From: Vermamoeba vermiformis | Lineage: Eukaryota > Tubulinea > Echinamoebida | Length of the DNA: 64,000 bases | Assembly: GCA_045837725.1 (NCBI GenBank) | Contig: JBEWZL010000006.1 | Coordinates: 1 to 64,000 of the forward strand | Reading direction: 5' to 3' | Shown: positions 22,055-33,400 of the stretch, in pieces | Layout of the letters: each line of letters opens with the position of its first letter | Position numbering within the stretch: position 1 is the stretch's first letter | Notes under the pieces: model-generated | What the model saw: the letters and a program-made list of their open reading frames with translations, nothing else | Database searches by the model: none | Told to the model about the DNA's origin: nothing | Position numbers and translations under genes: made by a program

Positions 22055-25000
22055 ATGACTACCACAACGGCATATATATTTGGAGTCATTTGCATTATTC
22101 TGGTGCTGCAAGCTGTCGATCCGGTCGAATCAATCTTAATCGTAAATACAGGCGTTGATCAGATTACCTATCGAGCTCCTTATATATTCTTTGGAGCTCA
22201 TCCGTTTAATTTAACAGCAGAGCTGGTATTGGCTATCGATTATGATTCGTGCAACGAGTTGCAGTCAAATCTAGATCTGGCTGACAAAATCGTTGTATCT
22301 GGTGCACCTAGCGAATGTCCACCGAGCGAAACGGAGTCTGGGCTGGGGATTAGAGCTACAAATGTCCTGCATACTAATGCGCGCGTATGTATAAAGTACT
22401 TTAAAGAATTAATTGCAATTCTTTTTTTATTTTTCTAAAATATGGCTCTAACTTAACAATAGGCCGTGGTTTTTATCATTCGAGATAATGATGTCGAAAG
22501 AAGTTTTCGTTCCGCGAGTGCTGGATTTTTGATGCTCGATCTGCCAATTTTAATTTTGTCTTTAGAAGTACGATCACATGTCACTCTATAGCAGCGATTT
22601 TACAAGGGCCAATCCCTAATATTGATTTGCAGTGGTTAAATCCATTGCCATCTGCTCCAGGAATCCAAGTTATTACAAGTAAGTTGACAATTAGCAATAA
22701 TATTATAAACGCCATAAATCGAGACACTATCAAGCATCCTGTGATTTTTGGTAGAGTTTTAGACCATAATTAAATTACATAAATCAAAACCCCATCGATT
22801 TCGTTTTAGCAATGATGAATTTTCCGCATTATTTGTGCATAATCGTTTTTTCTTTCTTCATTATCCTTCATTTTTTCAACATGTTGCATCTGATCCAGGT
22901 CTAACCACGACCTGATCCATAGATTACATCTCTGATGGCCAACACTATTATTGGTTTCTACATCCATCCCTGATCATTTGGTTAAACGCTGGAATTAGAG
23001 GGTCGATTATTCGCCTCGCATTGGGCCGTTTGACAGTGAAAACATAACAAGTAGTAATATTTTATGTCTATAATTGCTTCGCCCTGCGTCTTGCCTTTTC
23101 AAATGTTGTGTCATTGCCACGAGCGATTAAACTCGAAGCTCCTTGTAGAATGTCCTGACGTTACGTGGTCGTACAAACCAGATTTGGAGATGATCCATTG
23201 CATGTTGGGACCTGACTCCCCTCCTGAGCCTGCCTGAGATTGACGTAGCGTTTGTCACTATGTACTTTTTTTATTAGATTTTTCGTATGGTTTGGTTGTC
23301 AGTATCAACGACGACTGTTTTTCATCGAGGCTGGAACGTTGATCGTTTGCATTGCCTGATTGTGTTTGCTGAGTGTTTTGCTATATCTATGCAGAGGCTA
23401 TGCGTTTTGGCTACTGGTTTTGTTGGTTGTGTTGTTGCGATACGCATTTCAAGTAGCTGTTAGACTACTGGACTCTCTTGACTCTCTCAGGAGGTTTGCA
23501 GGTTTCTTTCCTTCCTGAGCTTGGAGGCTGCGTTCGCTGCCAGAAGAAGCTAGCTGAGCTGGGCCCTCTGGTACTGTGGAGAGTTGGTCGCGGTGTCAGC
23601 GGTGAGGTCCCCAGCAGGAGCTTTAGCTGAGATTTGGATTGTCCCCGCAGAGTTTGCTGTGGGTTACTTACCTTACAGCACTTATGCAGAATATTGTTGG
23701 CTGTGATTTCTGAGCTATCTTTTGGTGCTCTTTCGCAGCTTTTTATTCTTTTCCTCTTTATTCTTTTTTCCTACTTTTACTTTCTATTTTTGTCTGTGTA
23801 CACCAACTTTTATTTTTTTTAAATAACTTTTAACTAATTCATCAGTTCTGAATATTATTATTTATTCAACTTTATTAGCCTATATTAATATTTAGTTCTT
23901 AAAAATTTCAAACGCAAGCTATCTTTCTTTATCGCTGCAAAATCTGATTCTATCTTCGTAGGATGGCAATCATTTAATCAACGTAACGCAACGCACGAAT
24001 ACTACTCTATTAGCTACGATTATATCAGGTAAATCTTTTTTAGTCCTAAATAAGACTTAATTTAATATTCCGCTGCTTAGACGAAATCCCAATCCTCGAC
24101 ACTGGCAGATCAGGCATACATACCTTTCTCATTGCGCTCAGTCTCGTGGTAGACTTGCTCGGAACATTTTGGACCGGTTATCAGCTTCGACTATACTTTA
24201 ATTCCCCGAGTACTGCCGCTATCTCCCGGATCGCACTTGTACTGCTACTTTTAGGTTGCATAGGTATTATCTCCAGTAATTAATTGTTATCGTTATAATT
24301 TGTGACTAACAAGCCGAGCAGCTTCAACCATAGAGAGAGTCCTCACGATATTGTTTTTGTGGCTCGTAATGTTCGATGTGAATCTGCTGACTGCAATATT
24401 CGTCATCGGAGCTTTCTTTGTCGTTTTTGCAGCGACTTTTATAGCGTTATATTGGTACGTAAAACGATGCTTAGTGGATCTACGAAAAATTTATTATTCT
24501 TAAACTTCTGACAATTATAGGTCAACACTCGTATTTCCAATGAAGAAACGAGAACTCGAAAGCTACAAATTGTTCATCCCTCTATTAGTCTTTTTTAGCG
24601 TGAGTAGTATTTACTAATTCTTCATAACGAGCCCCCTAATTAAGGTCTATGCAGGCTAACGCTATTGTCTACATGGTCATGTTAGGGCTCGGACTGAACA
24701 ATTCGACGGTTGTTCTGGATGCTATTTTTGCCGTGGTTCTTGGCGTAAGCGTGAAAATAAGTCGAATCGTAGAGCTGCATTAATTTATCCTCGACAGCTG
24801 CTAGCGTTGTATTTTATTATCAGCGGAGCTGTGCTTATTCGAACGATGACAAACTACTTCAAAGCGGCGCACTCCAAAGGCAAGGCCAAACGAGTAAGAC
24901 AAATTAATTCAATTATTAAAACTAATTTTTATACGTAATCGCACGTGGTTTTAAACGTTTAATTAATTAACTGAAACGTCACAATATACTAATTACTATC

Positions 25001-25315
25001 GATACAATCATTAATTCGTTTGTAGTTTCAGGCGGCACTTGTCTTGACCGGCATTAGCCTTGTTTTGTTGCTCGTATCAGTCGCGCTTGCTGTGCTGGAC
25101 TTGTACTACACGAATCAACTCTACTACTGGATCATACGAACGCTGATCAATTTGTTGTCAGTGCTGTCAGCAGCAGCGCTTGCAATGCTATTTAAAGACC
25201 CTTCGTCCGAACAAACGAGCACTGTAGGCGATACAGCGACGCAACCAACAACTCTTTCGACCAGCACTTCTCCTCGATCTGGTGAGAATATCGAACTTGT
25301 TACTACTAACTAATC
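22055..25315 (+). CDS. multi-pass membrane protein with PA-like ectodomain
   Basis: The gene starts with a signal peptide (MTTTTAYIFGVICIILVLQAVDP) and an ectodomain that reads like a protease-associated fold (DKIVVSGAPSECPP, ARAVVFIIRDND, SASAGFLMLDLPILILS). Later exons (about 23962-24029, 24081-24255, 24322-24451, 24521-24599, 24655-24745, 24797-24894, 25027-25315) encode seven or eight hydrophobic helices, including ISRIALVLLLLGCIGII, AIFAVVLGLLALYFIISG and LINLLSVLSAAALAML, then a Ser/Thr tail. A receptor-like 7TM protein with a PA domain is the best reading; no ligand is known. Exon joins around 22540-22680 are uncertain. The intron from 22678 to 23961 is about ten times the usual size and holds an unrelated-looking island. 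Confidence 0.65.
22870..23830. other. atypical island inside an enlarged intron
   Basis: Most of the 1.28-kb intron of the multi-TM gene has a G/T-rich, C/T-ending composition unlike neighbouring introns, and ends in a pyrimidine tract (about 23740-23825). No protein match was recognised. A degenerate inserted element is a reasonable guess, but there are no recognisable terminal repeats, so family and age are open. Confidence 0.35.
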
Positions 25316-25475
25316 AACTCAATGTATTGTATATAACCTACCGCGTCCTTATTGAGTGCACTTGACGATCTATTTATTGTTTTCTAGGGCGTACGAGTTG
25401 TTCCGAAAGTCCTTTATGTTCGACAAAATTCAGCCTTTCAGAGTCGTAATAGCGTGTGAATTTAAATTTATTTAA

Positions 25476-25904
25476 CTACATAATGAAAAATGCCGTTCCA
25501 AGGATAAACATGAGCACAACTTTCGTCTCATCCGCTCCAGAGTTCTTAACGGGTGTTGAACTTGGCTCTGTTCTATTTGATGCCGTTGGTTCGTTAATGT
25601 TTGGGAGCGGAGAAGAAGCCATTGGCACCGCTTGTGCTTCGCACATTTCCGCTGGGCAACCTGTACGGCAACTGGCCTGGTAAGTTTGTACGACTGGCTC
25701 ATCCATGCAACCGATTGCACTAAAACAATTAAGAAGCGTATTGTAGCATTGGCAATAGGCGGTAATATTTGGAGTAGGACATTGGGTGTAATTCTCCTCG
25801 CATTGATAGAACGGGCCAGTAACTCTAGAACATCTGTCGTTTTGTGCTTGGCCGAAAGAAGCTATGCCAATAACTGAAAGTAGAATTATGATCCAACGAT
25901 TCAT
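25476..25904 (-). CDS. small cysteine-rich surface protein, paralog A
   Basis: A single-exon gene of 142 residues. It has an N-terminal signal peptide (MNRWIIILLSVIGIASFGQA), a mature domain with about ten cysteines (NDRCSRVTGPFYQCEENYTQ ... CQCYNTLLNC ... CRTGCPAEMCEAQ), a Ser/Thr/Asn-rich stalk and a C-terminal hydrophobic tail (VVLMFILGTAFFIM) with no charged residues after it. That layout is typical of GPI-anchored proteins. It lies tail-to-tail with the multi-TM gene and is about 85% identical by eye to the copy at 29279. The cysteine pattern is not one I can name. Confidence 0.8.
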   Translation of the reverse strand: MNRWIIILLSVIGIASFGQAQNDRCSRVTGPFYQCEENYTQCPTPNITAYCQCYNTLLNCFSAIGCMDEPVVQTYQASCRTGCPAEMCEAQAVPMASSPLPNINEPTASNRTEPSSTPVKNSGADETKVVLMFILGTAFFIM

Positions 25905-26076
25905 TGTTTACTATGTTGCTGTCGAGTATTATTGTCGTATTTTTTACAGCAATCCCCTTTTTATTGTGTGTATCCGCTTGAATCACGAGAGGATTTGACA
26001 ACCACGAAATTTCAATCCAAATCTACACAAAACGGCATTTTAAAGCTTTGAATATCTTTTATTTCTTTACTTTCAA

Positions 26077-26640
26077 ACATCTCCTGCCTCCTTGCTACAG
26101 CAGTTATCCCCTAAGCTCTTTCCTCCTGTGAGGTGCTGAGCCTGTTTTGTAGTTGCTTCTTCTACTCACAAATTTCTCCTCTCTTCTCCGTCTTTTTAGA
26201 TGACTACCAGCCAAACACCTCTCTGTCTGATTTATGCCCTCTTTGAAATCCTTCTTTGCTATCCCTCCTAATTCATCTCTACTGGAGAAGAGTAATTTTT
26301 TTTATGGTCTGATGTTTCATTTCCATCAGACCATCCGAACTACTTACTTGGGTAGTATGTTTTTTTACTACTTCTCTATTCGCCCTATCTCTCCTATCCA
26401 TCCAGCTCCTCAGCCCTCTTCCCCTATTTCTCCCCCCCATTCATTGCCTCATTCCCCCTCCCTCCCCTAGCCCCCACCCCCTGCTGTCCTTTCCTGTCTC
26501 TCTCCACTGACTTTCCTACCCTTTGTTCAAGCTGCTGACCCGGTCTCTTTTTTTTTCTAGGTTTTATTGCCTGTTGTTTCCTTTTCCCTTTTTTTTTTCT
26601 TTGCTGTTTGGCCTCTCTTTTTTGTGTTTCTTTTTTTTTC
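26077..26640. other. pyrimidine-rich insertion in duplication copy 1
   Basis: Between the shared flanks ATTTCTTTACTTTCAAA and the CACTTGAGA region, copy 1 has about 560 bp that are almost absent from copy 2. The strand is strongly C/T-rich with several CCCCC and TTTTTTT runs. It contains an exact 11-bp hairpin (26304-26334). No coding match was recognised. It was either inserted after the duplication or deleted from copy 2; target-site repeats are not evident by eye. Confidence 0.55.
26304..26334. repeat. perfect 11-bp hairpin
   Basis: ATGGTCTGATG, 9-nt loop, CATCAGACCAT. The arms are exact complements. It sits inside the pyrimidine-rich insertion and is followed by a smaller ACTAC/GTAGT hairpin. 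Confidence 0.7.
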
Positions 26641-26984
26641 GCAACGACACACGCCACTTGAGATTGTATATTTACTTTAAGAAGGAAGCAATGACAACGC
26701 AACGGTTTTGCTGAAGCTGCAGTTTTGGGCGAGTTATTATTAACTTGAGTGAATTGCGACATTATAATTTAATAAATACATATAATATATAATATTATTT
26801 TGTTAATTATTGTAAATTTTAGCACGGTAAATAAAAAAACGAAAAAAGAAACAAATCCAGATTTCGATTTAGGCAACGCCGATTAGTGCGTACTGAATCG
26901 AATTATCACGAAGTAAATATTTCTACGATTAATCTGTAATTTACTAATAGTTTGATCCTCCAAGAGACATTTCTGTGTTGTAAC

Positions 26985-28797
26985 TAGGCCTTGAAATCGT
27001 TCGCTCGTGGCTGAAGTCTTATGGCATCACTTCAATGGAGAGCGTTGTCACCAAGGACTATTTGAATGTTGTTGCCCCTGTCAGAGTCGTCGAAAAGGTA
27101 CGTTGCACAAAACATTGGCTGGGCAAGAGAGCTGGCTCGGGATAAACTGATTGCTGACTCTTCACGTACATGTTCCAAGTCCATTCGCTACTTCAAGAAC
27201 ACTTATCGTACCAACGAGCCTATGTTGTTGCGCTCTATTGTCCCCTACTCAATCCCCAAGCACTTGTCGAACATGATCGATGTTGTGTTCGGTATCACCA
27301 GCTTCCCTGCCCGTCGTTCTCTCATCGAAATGTCCAAGCGATTCGTTCAACAGGGCTTCCCTAACGTCGACCCGATCGTTCTCAAAGAGATAATGCCACA
27401 TGTACATTGGCTCCTTCAATGGTACTGGTCGTACTGACAACATTCAAGCAAGTACATGCACTGGTTTGATGTCCGCCGTTATATCTTACGTACTTCTGTT
27501 TAATAGGCCGTTGCTCAATTCTTGGAGAACTACTTCTCTCCTGACGACCTCTCTCGGTTCTTCCAACACTACAACTTGCCCAACGCCGTAGGTGGTAATA
27601 CTTTAGTAACGTGTCCTTGCTCACCATTTCCCACAGCAAGTTGCTAAAGTCATTGGTCCCAACAACCCCGCTATTCCCAAACCTGAAGGTGCGTTACTAC
27701 GCGATATCATGCACATCTATAACTGGTTACTCATAGCTTCGGCAGTCATCGAGTACATCATGAGTACTGCCACGGGTGTCAAGACTTGGTTCTACACTGC
27801 TGGAGGGCACAAGCAACAAGAGCCGTTCTTGAAATGGATTGTTGGTGTTAACAACCAATCTCAATCTCTTTACCCTAATGTTGTTGCTGTTTCTTATTGT
27901 GAAGAAGAGTGCTCTTTATCGCTGAGCTACATGACCAAGTGCAACGTTGAGTTCGCCAAGGCGTAAGTTTGGAGACATTGCATCTTGCTATCACGTGCTC
28001 ATGTTGACTTAGTGGTATTCGCGGCATTACTGTGATGATTGGCACTGGTGATACAGGTGTTGGTTGCAATATTAACTGCAACTCATTTGTTCCCAACTGG
28101 CCTGCAAGCAGCCCTTACGTCACTGCAGTCGGTGGTGCAATGCTCGATAGTATTAGCCCCTTCAAAGCTCATCTGGTGGCTTCTCGAACGTGTTCTCCGC
28201 TCCTGGTTATCAAATAAGGTTCCTTCATGATCTATCGATATATTGGCATTAATCGCACGCCAGTTTAAAGTCGTGCAAAACTACTTGAAGACCTCGCCTG
28301 ACCTTCCTCCTTCTTCGTTCTACAACAAGACTGGTCGTGCCATGCCTGATATCGCTGCATTCTCCGGGAACGCTCAATTCCTCGTCCGCGGTGCCTGGAA
28401 TTCTGTTAGTACGGATCGATCTCCCGTTTTTTGTAAGTTCTAACAGTTTTAGCTGATACTTCTTGTGCATCTCCTATTGCTGCTGGAGTCATGTCATTGC
28501 TCAACGAGGCATTGTTGGCCGAGGGTAAACCCATCCTTGGTTTCGTCAACCCTCTGATCTACAAGATTGCTGCTAGCAACCCTACAGCTTTCTATGGTGA
28601 GTATATGCGCATTGCCTTAATTTATACACATGTAGTAATGTGAGCGCACTAGACCTTACAATTGGGTATCCTACCTCTTACGCTTGCTGCCCTGGCTTCC
28701 AATGCGTGCCTGGTTGGGACGCTGTCACTGGCTTGGGCATTCCAATGTTCGACGAGCTTCGCGGCACCATCTTCAAGATTTTGAACGTCCTCTAATC
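26985..28797 (+). pseudogene. sedolisin (S53, TPP1-like) peptidase, decayed
   Basis: Exon-like blocks of an S53 serine-carboxyl peptidase appear in order. Prodomain parts are SWLKSYGI, VPYSIPKHLSNMIDVVFGI, and TGRTDNIQAVAQFLENYFSP. Catalytic parts are PEASAVIEYIMST, GTGDTGVGC, GRAMPDIAAFSG, TDTSCASPIAAGVMSLLNEA and GYPTSYACCPGFQC. The reading frame changes without a plausible intron near 27165-27210, 27385-27400 and 28165-28175. The aspartate of the E-x3-D pair (D276 in human TPP1) aligns with Val, while the Ser and oxyanion Asp motifs remain. I therefore call it a pseudogene, though assembly errors could explain single shifts. The family encodes acid lysosomal or secreted peptidases. It sits between the two duplication copies. 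Confidence 0.7.
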
Positions 28798-28889
28798 CAA
28801 TGTGGGTTTATGGCCTTGTTGCAATCCAATATCAGCTATAACGGTAAATCAAACGTCACAATATTCTAATTACTATCGTGAATCATTAT

Positions 28890-29178
28890 CAGTTTCAAGC
28901 AGCACTTGTCTTGACCGGCATCAGCCTTGTTTTGCTGCTCGTATCAGTCGCTTGCTGTGCTCGATTTATACTACACGAATCAACTGTACTACTGGATCAT
29001 ACGAACGATGATCAATTTGTTATCGGTACTGTCAGCAGCAGCGCTTGCAATGCTATTTAAAGACCCCTCGTCGGTACAATCGAGCGTTGGAGGCGATACT
29101 GCGGCGCAACCAACAACTCTTTCGACCAGCACTTCTCCACGATCTGGTGAGAATATCGAACTTGTTACTAACAACTGA
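28890..29178 (+). pseudogene. orphan copy of the last exon of the multi-TM gene
   Basis: A TCAG acceptor followed by FQAALVLTGISLVLLLVSVA matches the exon at 25027. A 2-base deletion (TCGCTTGC instead of TCGCGCTTGC, about 28950) shifts the frame; after it the other frame reads LDLYYTNQLYYWIIRT and the Ser/Thr tail ending ENIELVTNN. No upstream exons of the gene are present, so this is a pseudogene fragment carried by the duplication. Confidence 0.85.
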
Positions 29179-29278
29179 TAAACCAAGAGTCTGGAATGAT
29201 ATTTTTCGAAGCAAATAAATCTCTTGTTGGCCAACAGAGATAACCTACTAATTTTGCGCGTGAATTTAAATTTATTTA

Positions 29279-29707
29279 CTACAGCATGAAAAATGCCGTT
29301 CCAAGGATAAACATGAGCATAACTTTCTTCTCATCCGCTCCAGAGTTCTTACCGGGTGTTGAACTTGGCTCTGTTCTATTTGATGCCGTTGGTTCGTTGC
29401 TGTTTGGGAGCGGAGAAGAAGCCATTGGCACCGCTTGTGCTTCGCACATCTCCGGTGGGCAACCCGTGCGGCAACTGGCCTGGTAAGTCTTTACGACTGG
29501 CTCATCCAAGCAATTGATTGCACTGAAACAATTCAGAACCGTCTTGTAGCATTGACAAGAGAGGGTAATATTTGAAGTAGGACAGTGGACATAATTATCC
29601 TCGCAATCATAAAATGGGCCAGTAACTCTGGAGCATTTGTCGTTTTGTGCTTGGCCCAAAGACGCTAGGCCGATAACTGAAAGAAGAATTATGATCCAAC
29701 GATTCAT
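29279..29707 (-). CDS. small cysteine-rich surface protein, paralog B
   Basis: A 142-residue single-exon paralog of the gene at 25476, with the same signal peptide, cysteine spacing (NDKCSRVTGPFYDCEDNY ... CQCYKTVLNC ... CRTGCPPEMCEAQ), stalk and uncharged hydrophobic C-terminus suggesting a GPI anchor. Differences concentrate in the mature domain, while the reading frame is intact. That suggests the copy is still functional although the neighbouring exon of the multi-TM gene has decayed. Confidence 0.8.
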   Translation of the reverse strand: MNRWIIILLSVIGLASLGQAQNDKCSRVTGPFYDCEDNYVHCPTSNITLSCQCYKTVLNCFSAINCLDEPVVKTYQASCRTGCPPEMCEAQAVPMASSPLPNSNEPTASNRTEPSSTPGKNSGADEKKVMLMFILGTAFFML

Positions 29708-30489
29708 TGTTTACTATTTTGCTGTCGAGTGTAATATTTTTTTAGGCCGATCCCTTTTTATTGTGCGCATCCGCTTGAATCACGAGAGGATTTGACAACC
29801 AAGAAATTTCAATCCAAATCTGCGCAAAATGGCATTTTGGGCGAGCCCAGCGAGTGATATCACTGCTAGTATATTACTCGAGCGCTTATTATCACCGCTG
29901 ATTATCGCTGGTTACCCATTTATTTCTTTACTTTCAAATTTTTTTGTAACCGCATCTTTTAGGTCCACCAACACTTGAGAGTTGAATATTTATGTACAGA
30001 AGCAGCAATGACGCACAAAATTGGTTGATAAACTGCGACGATTGTTTTTGAGTGAGTTATTAACTGAATTGCAACGTTATAAATTTAATAAATACATAAT
30101 ATTTTTGTTAATTATAGTATTTAGTAAACGTTAAACAAAAAAAGGAAAAAAGAAACAAATCCAGATTTCCTTCCGAACGGTATCATGCCGTCCTTCCGCC
30201 TCAATAATCAGCTACTATGTAAAAGTATCATATTGCGTTGCTTGAAAGCTGGAGAATACGATACTCGTAAACTTCGCTCAGCGAGGACGATGGAACCTGT
30301 CAACGGAGTTTAAAACTTTGACATCGTCGAGATTTGCGCATTATCGCGTTGCGTTTACAAATCAAACGACAACTATCAGTAGGTTTAAAGCATGCCCACA
30401 GAGGTATTTCGATTGGGTAAGTTGCGGCTCCGATACACAACTGGTGCGGAGAGAATTGCATCAGGATTTAGCTAAACTTTGTATTTCCA
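29708..30489. other. duplication tail and receptor-kinase promoter
   Basis: The left two thirds belong to duplication copy 2. From about 30180 to 30489 the sequence is unique and should hold the promoter of the receptor kinase. A 69-codon ORF overlaps (30318-30527) but shows no protein-like features. Confidence 0.45.
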
Positions 30490-33400
30490 GTGCTGTCTTC
30501 AATATTAATCTATGGAATTTTGCTTGAAGTAGTACCGATCGAAGGTAATCAATTTATTGCATCCGAAGAATTGGATTTAATTTTTAGTTTAGCGTGCTTT
30601 TCGTCCTTATTACTAAGAACACCTCGAGCCAATGTTGGTCTAGTAGTCAATGGTCCTAAAATTTATTTTGCTGGAGGAATTGATCAGCACCAAACCAGAT
30701 CGGACATTGTAGAAATATTTGACAGCTCGACAAGCACGTGGTCAACAATGAAAATTCCCGTAGCCCGCGACAAAATTGAAGCAGCTGCTGTTGGCTCGTA
30801 CGTTCTTTTTGCTGGAGGAATGACATCGGCTGGTCAATACAACAAAGTAGACATTTTGAACATCGACACTGGATCCATTAGCACGTTGGACCTTCCCTTC
30901 AGCTTCACAATAACGAATTCACTGATTGTCGGTTCTCAAGCTCTATTCTATGGAAGAGATAATGCAACAATTTTCGTCGTAGATCCGGCTGAACATTCGT
31001 TCTCGACAATCCAAAGTGTTGGCGGAGTTTGGAACGCTGCATCGAACGGAACGCACTTGTTTACTGCCAATCATCTTGTCGATGGAACTCGTACCAGTGT
31101 CTTTGTTTACGACAGTGCTGGCCTTCCACAGCGAGTCCACGAATGGGGTTTTATCAGTCGCTCCGTCGCCTTCTTTGTAACGCCACAAGCCTTCATATTT
31201 GTGCACCCGAACGCTGTCTCCTTGCAACCCTTAAATCCAGCGAGTGGAAGCGGTCCAACATACCGCAGTACTCACTCGCAAGTCTTAGCCCCAATAACCA
31301 TCGGAGAAGTTGTTTATTTGGTAGAGCCTAGTCGAATGAACTCGGTGGACACGCGCTTTGGACGAATCTCCAGATATGCAGCATCGGATTTTCAAATTCA
31401 CACAAGTTTCAAAGCAGTCGAGCTCAACGGAGTAATTTACTACGCTACGGAGGACGTACTAGAGCCAGTGATCAGCTTCAATACGGGGTTCTTGTTCCAA
31501 TCGATAGACCCAGGATTCCGACAAAGGCAGATCCCTTCTTTGGCGATTGGTGACTATCTTATTGCGCGTCGTCAACAGGCCGTGGACTATTATAACGTGC
31601 GAACTGGAGAACGAGGAGTGGCTAGCACGCTGTCAGAATCTATGCCCCTGGTGACCGTACGAAATTTCGTCATTTTTGCCAATCGCTTCCAACTCGACAT
31701 TCTGAACGTTCAAACGGGAGAGAGGAATCAAATAATACCTCCCAATGCGTTTATTCCGACGTCAGGCTCTGCATCGGACTCCAGTGGATTGGCAATGTTT
31801 GCCAACGAACAACAAGTCATGGTCTTCAACATTAGCAGCCACCTTTGGTTGCCTCTGTTCAGCTTCGAAGGGCCAGTTCGTCAATCGTTTGTGGCTGGCG
31901 AGACTATCGTTGGAATCTACCGCTCAGCCATTGAAACCATCAATGTTCGCACAAACGATCGACAGAGGTACCAGTTCACAGAACGCACAGAATTCACGCT
32001 GAAATTCAGCGACAGCTTAGTCGTGATTGCTGGTGGACGATTTACCGACAATCCAACTGTGACTGACGACGTGCTGATCGTAAACATTGACCAGGGCTCA
32101 AGCATAAATATTCAGCTGAGCGTTGGTCGTCGTAATGTGGCGGTTTCGATCGTCGACAATCGTGTAGTGTTTGCTGGTGGTCAACTTCAAAGTGGTCGTT
32201 TCTCTGACAGATTCGAGGTCTTTGACGCAGCAGGGTTGCATTGGGCGTACCCCCAACTCGACCTTCCCCCGCATTCTATTCTATCGCCAATACAAATAGC
32301 TTATGTTCAAGGCAGTCTATACTTGATCCGCAACAATAGAATGGACATCTTTGACGAGCACCCAATAGCAGCCCACAGAGTCGGCTTGTTCCAGTTCGGA
32401 AACGTTCGAGATATTCAAGTCTTTGGAAGCAAACTCATCCTAACGAGCACCACTGGCCCCGACGTACACCAGCTATCCTTATATGAAACCTCAACTAATG
32501 CGTGGTACAGCTACGAAGTCAACAGAGTTGGCACAGATGCGACGGACCCACTTCGGTTTGTTGGAATTGTGGCAGACCAGCTATATGCAAACACGTTTGC
32601 GAACGAACATCAAGTTATGCCGATCGCTGCTATGAAGAACAGATTGGAGAATATGCTGATAAAAGTTGATACACCGATGAACATAACAATCGAGGCTGTC
32701 GGCCCAGTCCTATCTACCCAGTGGACTCACAATGGACGCCTGCTGAACGAGACCTCTCTCAGCTTGCACACCAACGCTACAATCGACGACGAAGGTGTGT
32801 ACGTGGCTAGAATCATGGACCATTGCTCAACGCCAATGCAACAGCAAATCGGCGTGACCATCATCCGCCCTCCTGTCTTCTTGTCTGGACTTCAAGACGC
32901 ATACCGATTGTGCAACGAAACAGATTCTGCCTTATCTGTCAGTATTGGAGGTTATAGCATTTCAACAAGGTGGACAATTGACGGTCAGCCGTACGATCAC
33001 ATTAACAGCGTTGGTGGGCTTGTAACAATATCGACCATGGATATTGACAGCACTCTGCCTTGTGGGTTGTCACAGTTAGTGTGCGTTACTGCAAGCAATC
33101 CTTTGGGAAATGCTAGCATGTGCGCGCGGTTGACATCTTGGCATATCTCCCAAGTGTTCCATGGCCCTCTGATGTTAAATCAAGAGGACGTGATGTTTCT
33201 AGGGGATATAGCAAGCTTGGAAGTTTTTGTGCTCCGAAGCGAATGCTCAAATAATCACACGTGGCATGAAAATACCGAACCCCGATTCCAGAAATACGAC
33301 TATCATAGCGCAATTCCTGTAGTCATTGACCTCACAACATTCGAGAGAAATTACACAGTTCAAGTTCAATGCGGCAGCACAGTATTTACATCACCTCCCT

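Larger units (their letters stand above)
24970..26870. repeat. segmental duplication, copy 1
   Basis: The last exon of the multi-TM gene, the minus-strand cysteine-rich gene and flanking AT-rich DNA recur at 28850-30180 in the same order and orientation. Shared anchors include AAACGTCACAATAT at the left, TTGAATCACGAGAGG at about 25977 and 29777, and AACAAATCCAGATTTC at the right. Copy 1 carries about 560 bp (26077-26640) that copy 2 lacks. Confidence 0.85.
28850..30180. repeat. segmental duplication, copy 2
   Basis: This is the second copy of the block at 24970-26870, in the same orientation. It holds a decayed last exon of the multi-TM gene, the second cysteine-rich gene and the AT-rich tail ending near AACAAATCCAGATTTC. 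It has about 75 bp of its own at 29840-29925, including the palindrome AGTGATATCACT (29853-29864), and lacks the 560-bp island. Confidence 0.85.
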
